DNA of 8,456 nucleotides, from the NCBI GenBank assembly GCA_023356515.1, contig JAKQYG010000159.1, forward strand, positions 1 through 8,456, written 5' to 3'. The stretch comes from Trichodesmium sp. MAG_R04 (GTDB lineage: Bacteria; Cyanobacteriota; Cyanobacteriia; Cyanobacteriales; Microcoleaceae). The position numbers were made by a program, and so were the translations under genes. Positions 5,351-8,456 of this stretch are shown in pieces; positions within the stretch are counted from its first letter, which is position 1, and each line of letters begins with the position of its first letter. The notes under the pieces are model-generated. The model made no database searches and was not told the DNA's origin. It worked only from the letters and a program-made list of their open reading frames with translations.

Positions 5351-5493
5351 GAATATTCCTGCCCGGCCAAGAACTAAAATTTATTTTCAGATTAGGTAGT
5401 AGCAATATAAGTTATACCAGGTCAATAAATGTTTGTTACAAATGACCGTCTACAAGTCTCTCTTATAAAGGCTTGGCCTTTGCAGGAATTCTT
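5351..5493. repeat. Nested palindromic element beside the IS630 end
   Basis: TTCCTGC (5356-5362) plus GGCCAAG (5365-5371) pair perfectly with CTTGGCC (5472-5478) plus GCAGGAA (5482-5488): 14 pairs around a small internal loop. Inside is GGTCA/TGACC (5420-5424 with 5443-5447), enclosing TTTG/CAAA. There is no coding capacity and no T-run, so it resembles a MITE or other non-autonomous palindromic repeat rather than a terminator. It begins one base after the outer palindrome of the IS630 element. Confidence 0.6.
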
Positions 5494-5603
5494 CAAATTG
5501 ATATTAAAGGATGTTAAATAATGAAAGTCTGAGTTGCTATGGTGTGAGTTATATCAGGTATTCGGTCAGAAGTTAACGACACTCAGATACTTAATAATCA
5601 GTC

Positions 5604-5641
5604 AATTTTAGTAAAATGTCCTTCGGGGCCCTAAAATTTTT
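5604..5641 (+). terminator. Possible intrinsic terminator
   Basis: AATTTTAG (5604-5611) pairs with CTAAAATT (5631-5638), and the interior can form a CC-TTCG-GG tetraloop hairpin (around 5620-5627). A run of five Ts (5637-5641) ends the structure. No intact gene lies upstream that it would serve, so it may be a relic or belong to a lost transcript. Confidence 0.35.
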
Positions 5642-5660
5642 GAATATAATTTGAATATAA
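5639..5660. repeat. 11-bp perfect tandem duplication
   Basis: TTTGAATATAA occurs twice in direct succession, 5639-5649 and 5650-5660, with no mismatch. Confidence 0.95.
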
Positions 5661-5689
5661 GGTTGTTGATACGAAAAAATTGTGATAGT

Positions 5690-6442
5690 CTTTCAATCAC
5701 TACCTAGTTGTGTGGACAAGCTGTCGCTTTTCAGGATATGCCCAATCTGCCCTTAAATCTAAAATGCCTGTAAATGCCTGTGGATGAGTAACCGCCGACG
5801 GCCTCAGTTGAAGCAGGAAGTAAGCGTCAATTTGTCACGTTATGTGAAGCTTTGTATCAGTTTTATAGAGAAGGTTATGCTGTACTAGCGCAACTTTAAT
5901 ATCTACGTCCAATCAAAAGTTTCCAAATTCGACTTACCTACAACAAAGGTTAACAAAGATTATTTTGGCCCATAAAACTTGGGTTTGGTGATGGTGCAGC
6001 ACAGGTCTAGGTGATAACTGTGATTACCATAAAGTTGGGTTTAAAGCCTCGCCCTTCGAGGGTTACTTTTCATGTTGTGGCTTTCTCTGTTATAGTGATA
6101 TTGGTGTACAATAAGAGAAGCTTTCGGTTCAATGATGGGCAGTTCGCGCATTTAAGGCACAAATAAACACCCATAAGAATTTTTGACAAGTCGCGGAAGG
6201 CCTTCTGAAGCTTTGGGTGGGTGCTGAGGTAGACGTAAGAACACTATCAAGGCAAAAGTATCTTGTGAAACATCTTTCGGCTGAGAAGCTTATGCTTATG
6301 CAGTAATCCCCATATTTTTAGGCCAGGAAAGATATCAACAATATGGTGATAATGATGAGTTAATTATTTGGTACCATCATAGCTATTGCCCTGTCCTAGT
6401 GGTTAGAATGGGAAATACTAGTTTTTGCCTAAATGTATATTG
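5690..6442 (+). other. Long spacer upstream of the porin, possible very old coding remnants
   Basis: No intact gene is visible in this AT-rich stretch. One plus frame reads RQFVTLCEALYQFYREGYAV (about 5827-5886) and, past several stops, VTFHVVAFSVIVILVYNK (about 6061-6114). The stops are mostly TAA or TAG where CAA or CAG would keep the frame open, as expected from C-to-T decay of a gene, but I recognise no family. A second open stretch (about 6280-6449) reads YAYAVIPIFLGQERYQQYGD and beyond. Either may be chance. Part of this spacer could also be a long 5' leader of the porin gene. Confidence 0.25.
5762..5781. repeat. 10-bp perfect tandem duplication
   Basis: AAATGCCTGT occurs twice in direct succession, 5762-5771 and 5772-5781, with no mismatch. 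Confidence 0.95.
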
Positions 6443-6483
6443 TTTGTGCTAAAGGTTTATAATTTGTGCTAAAGGTTTATAAT
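6443..6483 (+). promoter_or_regulatory. Duplicated -10 promoter unit of the porin gene
   Basis: TTTGTGCTAAAGGTTTATAA is present twice back to back (6443-6462 and 6463-6482). With the next base each unit makes a perfect TATAAT box, at 6458-6463 and 6478-6483, 56-81 bases upstream of the porin ATG. No convincing -35 hexamer stands 16-18 bases upstream of either box, so activator dependence is possible. The duplication is certain; promoter function is inferred. Confidence 0.6.
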
Positions 6484-6485
6484 GG

Positions 6486-6505
6486 TAACCGGATTTCTTT
6501 ATAGA
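6486..6505. repeat. Solitary IS630-like terminal repeat
   Basis: TAACCGGATTTCTTTATA closely matches the right end of the IS630 element (TAACCGGATTCTATATA at 5328-5344): ten identical leading bases, then one extra T and one mismatch. No partner end or transposase remnant is seen nearby, so it looks like a fossil scar in the porin leader. Confidence 0.45.
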
Positions 6506-6538
6506 AGAGCAATCTATTGGTGTGAGGATTAGAGGAAA

Positions 6539-8377
6539 ATGTCAAAAAAATTCTGGAATTGTTTACTATTTAGTCAGACTGTCTTAGGAGCAGTCCTTGT
6601 TGCATCCTCAACTGCTGTGGCAATTGAAAGTCAACAGACTAATAAAGTTATTCAGGCTGAAGCTGCAAAAACTAAAAATTTATTAACCAATACATATACG
6701 TATATACGGGAAAATGAACTCTTAGCTCAAATTCCTGGAACAAATTCGGCTAATTCTGTTACCAATTCACCAACAACTACCATACGACAAATTAACCGCT
6801 ACGGTAGAGAAGGTAAAAATCTTCGTCAGCCAAGTATTTATAATACTAACATAATTAATCCTAAAAGGACAAAAGGTCAAGTTACTTCTGTATCTCAACT
6901 TTCTGATGTTCAACCTACAGATTGGGCATTTCAAGCACTACAATCTTTAGTCGAACGTTATGGATGCATTGTGGGATATCCAGATGGTACTTACAAAGGC
7001 AACCGTGCTTTGACCCGTTTTGAATTTGCTGCTGGTGTTAACGCTTGCCTAGATAGAATTACAGAGCTTTTACAAGCATCGATACAAGATACAGTAACTA
7101 CAGAAGACCTAGCTATTCTGCAAAGGTTACAAGAAGAGTTTTCTGCAGAATTAGTGATTCTTCGGGGTCGTGTCGATGCCCTAGAAGCTCGTGCTGCTGA
7201 ATTAGAAGCTAATCAATTTTCTACAACTACCAAGCTTAGAGGTGAGGTAATTTTTGCTCTTGCTGATAATTTTAAAGATAATGCTCAGGGTGAAGATCAA
7301 ACTATATTTCAACATAGGGTACGTCTGAATTTCAATACTAGCTTTTCTGGTGAAGACCTATTATTTACCAGGCTACAAGCAGGTAATGCTCAAGCATTTA
7401 ACCAATCAATGGGACAGCAAAGCTTTAATATTCTTGGCCGTAAAGATGATGTGGTTGAGCTAGATAAACTTTTCTACAAGTTCCCTCTCAGGGATAACAT
7501 TAGAGTAACTGTTGCTGCTAATAAGGTAAATTGGTACGACTTTGTTCCAACACTTAATCCTTATATGGAGGACTTTGATGGAGGAAGTGGTTCTCTCAGT
7601 GCTTTTGGTCAAAGGAACCCAATTTATCGCATAGGGGGAGGTAAAGGACTTGGCATTGAGTATGATTTTGGTTGTAAAAACAACTATAATTGTGAATATA
7701 GTCCATTTTCTCTATCTTTTGGCTACTTAACACCAGAGGGTGAAAACCCTCATCAAGGAAAAGGTCTGTTTAACGGAGACTATGCTGCTCTGGCACAATT
7801 AACGTTTACCCCCATTAAAAATTTCCAAATTGGACTTACCTACAACCATTCTTATATGTCAGTTGGAAATCTTGATGATCTTGATGATGAATATCTTTTG
7901 GGGTTGACTTGGGTTAACAACAGTGTACATGATGTCAATGCTGCGCTCAATAACCTCAACCTCCGCAGCGGTGGAATTTCGACTAATGCTTATGGCTTAG
8001 AAATGTCTTGGCGAGCAGCTAATTGGGTAACTATTAATGGGTTTGGCACATATGTTGATGGGAAACTAATTGGCTTAGGTGATTTGGAAATTTGGACTTA
8101 TGGAGCTGCTATTGCTTTCCCTGATTTATTTAAGGAAGGCAGCCTAGGTGGTATTGTCGTAGGTCGGGAACCTTACATAAATGAATTAGATGTTCCTAGT
8201 GGCTTAAATCCTGGACTAAGAAATGATGATTCATGGCACTTTGAAGCGTTCTACAAATATCAAGTTACAGATAACATATCCATTACTCCTGGTGTAACTT
8301 TCATTACGAATGCTAACCGAAGCAATGATAGTGATGATTTCATTATTGGTACTATTAGAACTACATTTCAGTTCTAG
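6539..8377 (+). CDS. SLH-domain OprB-type outer membrane porin (cyanobacterial 'iron uptake porin' class)
   Basis: This is a 612-residue outer-membrane protein. A signal peptide (MSKKFWNCLL, then a hydrophobic stretch ending AVA, cleavage near residue 28) sends it across the inner membrane. A linker (about 30-115) is followed by one SLH domain (about 119-172, with QPTDWAFQALQSLVERYG, GYPDGTYKGNRALTRFEFA), which in cyanobacteria ties the barrel to the peptidoglycan-linked wall, then a coiled coil (about 187-226, EEFSAELVILRGRVDALEAR). The rest alternates amphipathic strands and ends in TFQF with the terminal Phe typical of beta-barrel proteins. Length is usual for the family. Such porins pass ions and small solutes; the iron-uptake label comes from family annotation and is not evident here. 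GAGGA (6524-6528) ten bases upstream, or AGAGG at 6531-6535, could serve as binding site. It appears monocistronic and intact. Confidence 0.94.
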   Translation: MSKKFWNCLLFSQTVLGAVLVASSTAVAIESQQTNKVIQAEAAKTKNLLTNTYTYIRENELLAQIPGTNSANSVTNSPTTTIRQINRYGREGKNLRQPSIYNTNIINPKRTKGQVTSVSQLSDVQPTDWAFQALQSLVERYGCIVGYPDGTYKGNRALTRFEFAAGVNACLDRITELLQASIQDTVTTEDLAILQRLQEEFSAELVILRGRVDALEARAAELEANQFSTTTKLRGEVIFALADNFKDNAQGEDQTIFQHRVRLNFNTSFSGEDLLFTRLQAGNAQAFNQSMGQQSFNILGRKDDVVELDKLFYKFPLRDNIRVTVAANKVNWYDFVPTLNPYMEDFDGGSGSLSAFGQRNPIYRIGGGKGLGIEYDFGCKNNYNCEYSPFSLSFGYLTPEGENPHQGKGLFNGDYAALAQLTFTPIKNFQIGLTYNHSYMSVGNLDDLDDEYLLGLTWVNNSVHDVNAALNNLNLRSGGISTNAYGLEMSWRAANWVTINGFGTYVDGKLIGLGDLEIWTYGAAIAFPDLFKEGSLGGIVVGREPYINELDVPSGLNPGLRNDDSWHFEAFYKYQVTDNISITPGVTFITNANRSNDSDDFIIGTIRTTFQF

Positions 8378-8400
8378 TGGTTACTCCCTTCCCGCTAGAA
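8372..8400 (+). terminator. Hairpin overlapping the porin stop codon
   Basis: TTCTAGTGG (8372-8380, containing the TAG stop) pairs with CCGCTAGAA (8392-8400) through nine pairs including one G-T wobble, over an 11-base loop. No T-run follows, so it may be a 3' stabilising or Rho-assisted end rather than a classical terminator. The remaining bases to 8456 show no gene. Confidence 0.45.
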
Positions 8401-8456
8401 GATTACCTATCTAAATTTGGCTATAAACTATATCCTGCAATAATTAAATGATTATA

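Noticed and set aside
6046..6061. CCTCG/CGAGG hairpin in the porin upstream region
   Set aside because: It is a five-base stem with neither a T-run nor a gene context, at the level expected by chance.

Overview
The window comes from a cyanobacterium, most likely a filamentous Nostocales-type lineage. It holds the 3' end of a photosystem II D2 gene (psbD), two copies of the cyanobacterial HIP1 palindrome GCGATCGC, an SLH-domain OprB-type porin of the cyanobacterial outer membrane, and AT-rich DNA with wide spacers full of broken insertion sequences. Coding density is low, and both transposase-type genes are pseudogenes, which suggests a lineage undergoing genome decay. From memory and unchecked, the order psbD - pterin dehydratase - SLH porin resembles the alr4548-alr4550 neighbourhood of Anabaena PCC 7120, with extra material inserted here.

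Layout: 3-161, psbD 3' end, closed at once by an intrinsic terminator (180-209), so it looks like a stand-alone psbD copy rather than psbDC. 210-970, a decayed IS200/IS605-type element whose recognisable part is the C-terminal third of TnpB with frameshifts. 970-1379, no protein gene but dense RNA-like structure: a mini-ORF with an ideal ribosome binding site, a multi-branched fold (1036-1179), a bulged 11-bp hairpin (1214-1274) and a terminator (1347-1379). 1404-1685, pterin-4a-carbinolamine dehydratase, starting only 24 bases after that terminator. 1686-2161, spacer with short repeats. 2162-3769, a GAF + HD-GYP protein, a probable cyclic-di-GMP phosphodiesterase with a long insert inside its catalytic domain.

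3921-5350 is an IS630-family element with recognisable inverted ends. Its transposase (minus strand) keeps all three DDE codons but is broken by frameshifts, stops and two separate insertions of one small MITE-like repeat. 5351-5493 is a further palindromic element. 5494-6442 has no convincing gene. 6443-6483 holds two identical TATAAT-containing units, followed by a solitary IS630-like end and then the porin gene (6539-8377).

The intact genes do not form an obvious operon. They serve photosystem II, pterin metabolism, second-messenger turnover and outer-membrane permeability. The most interesting unexplained item is the structured region between the tnpB relic and the pterin dehydratase, either an unrecognised non-coding RNA or a regulatory leader. 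All structures were found by eye; no folding or database search was run.
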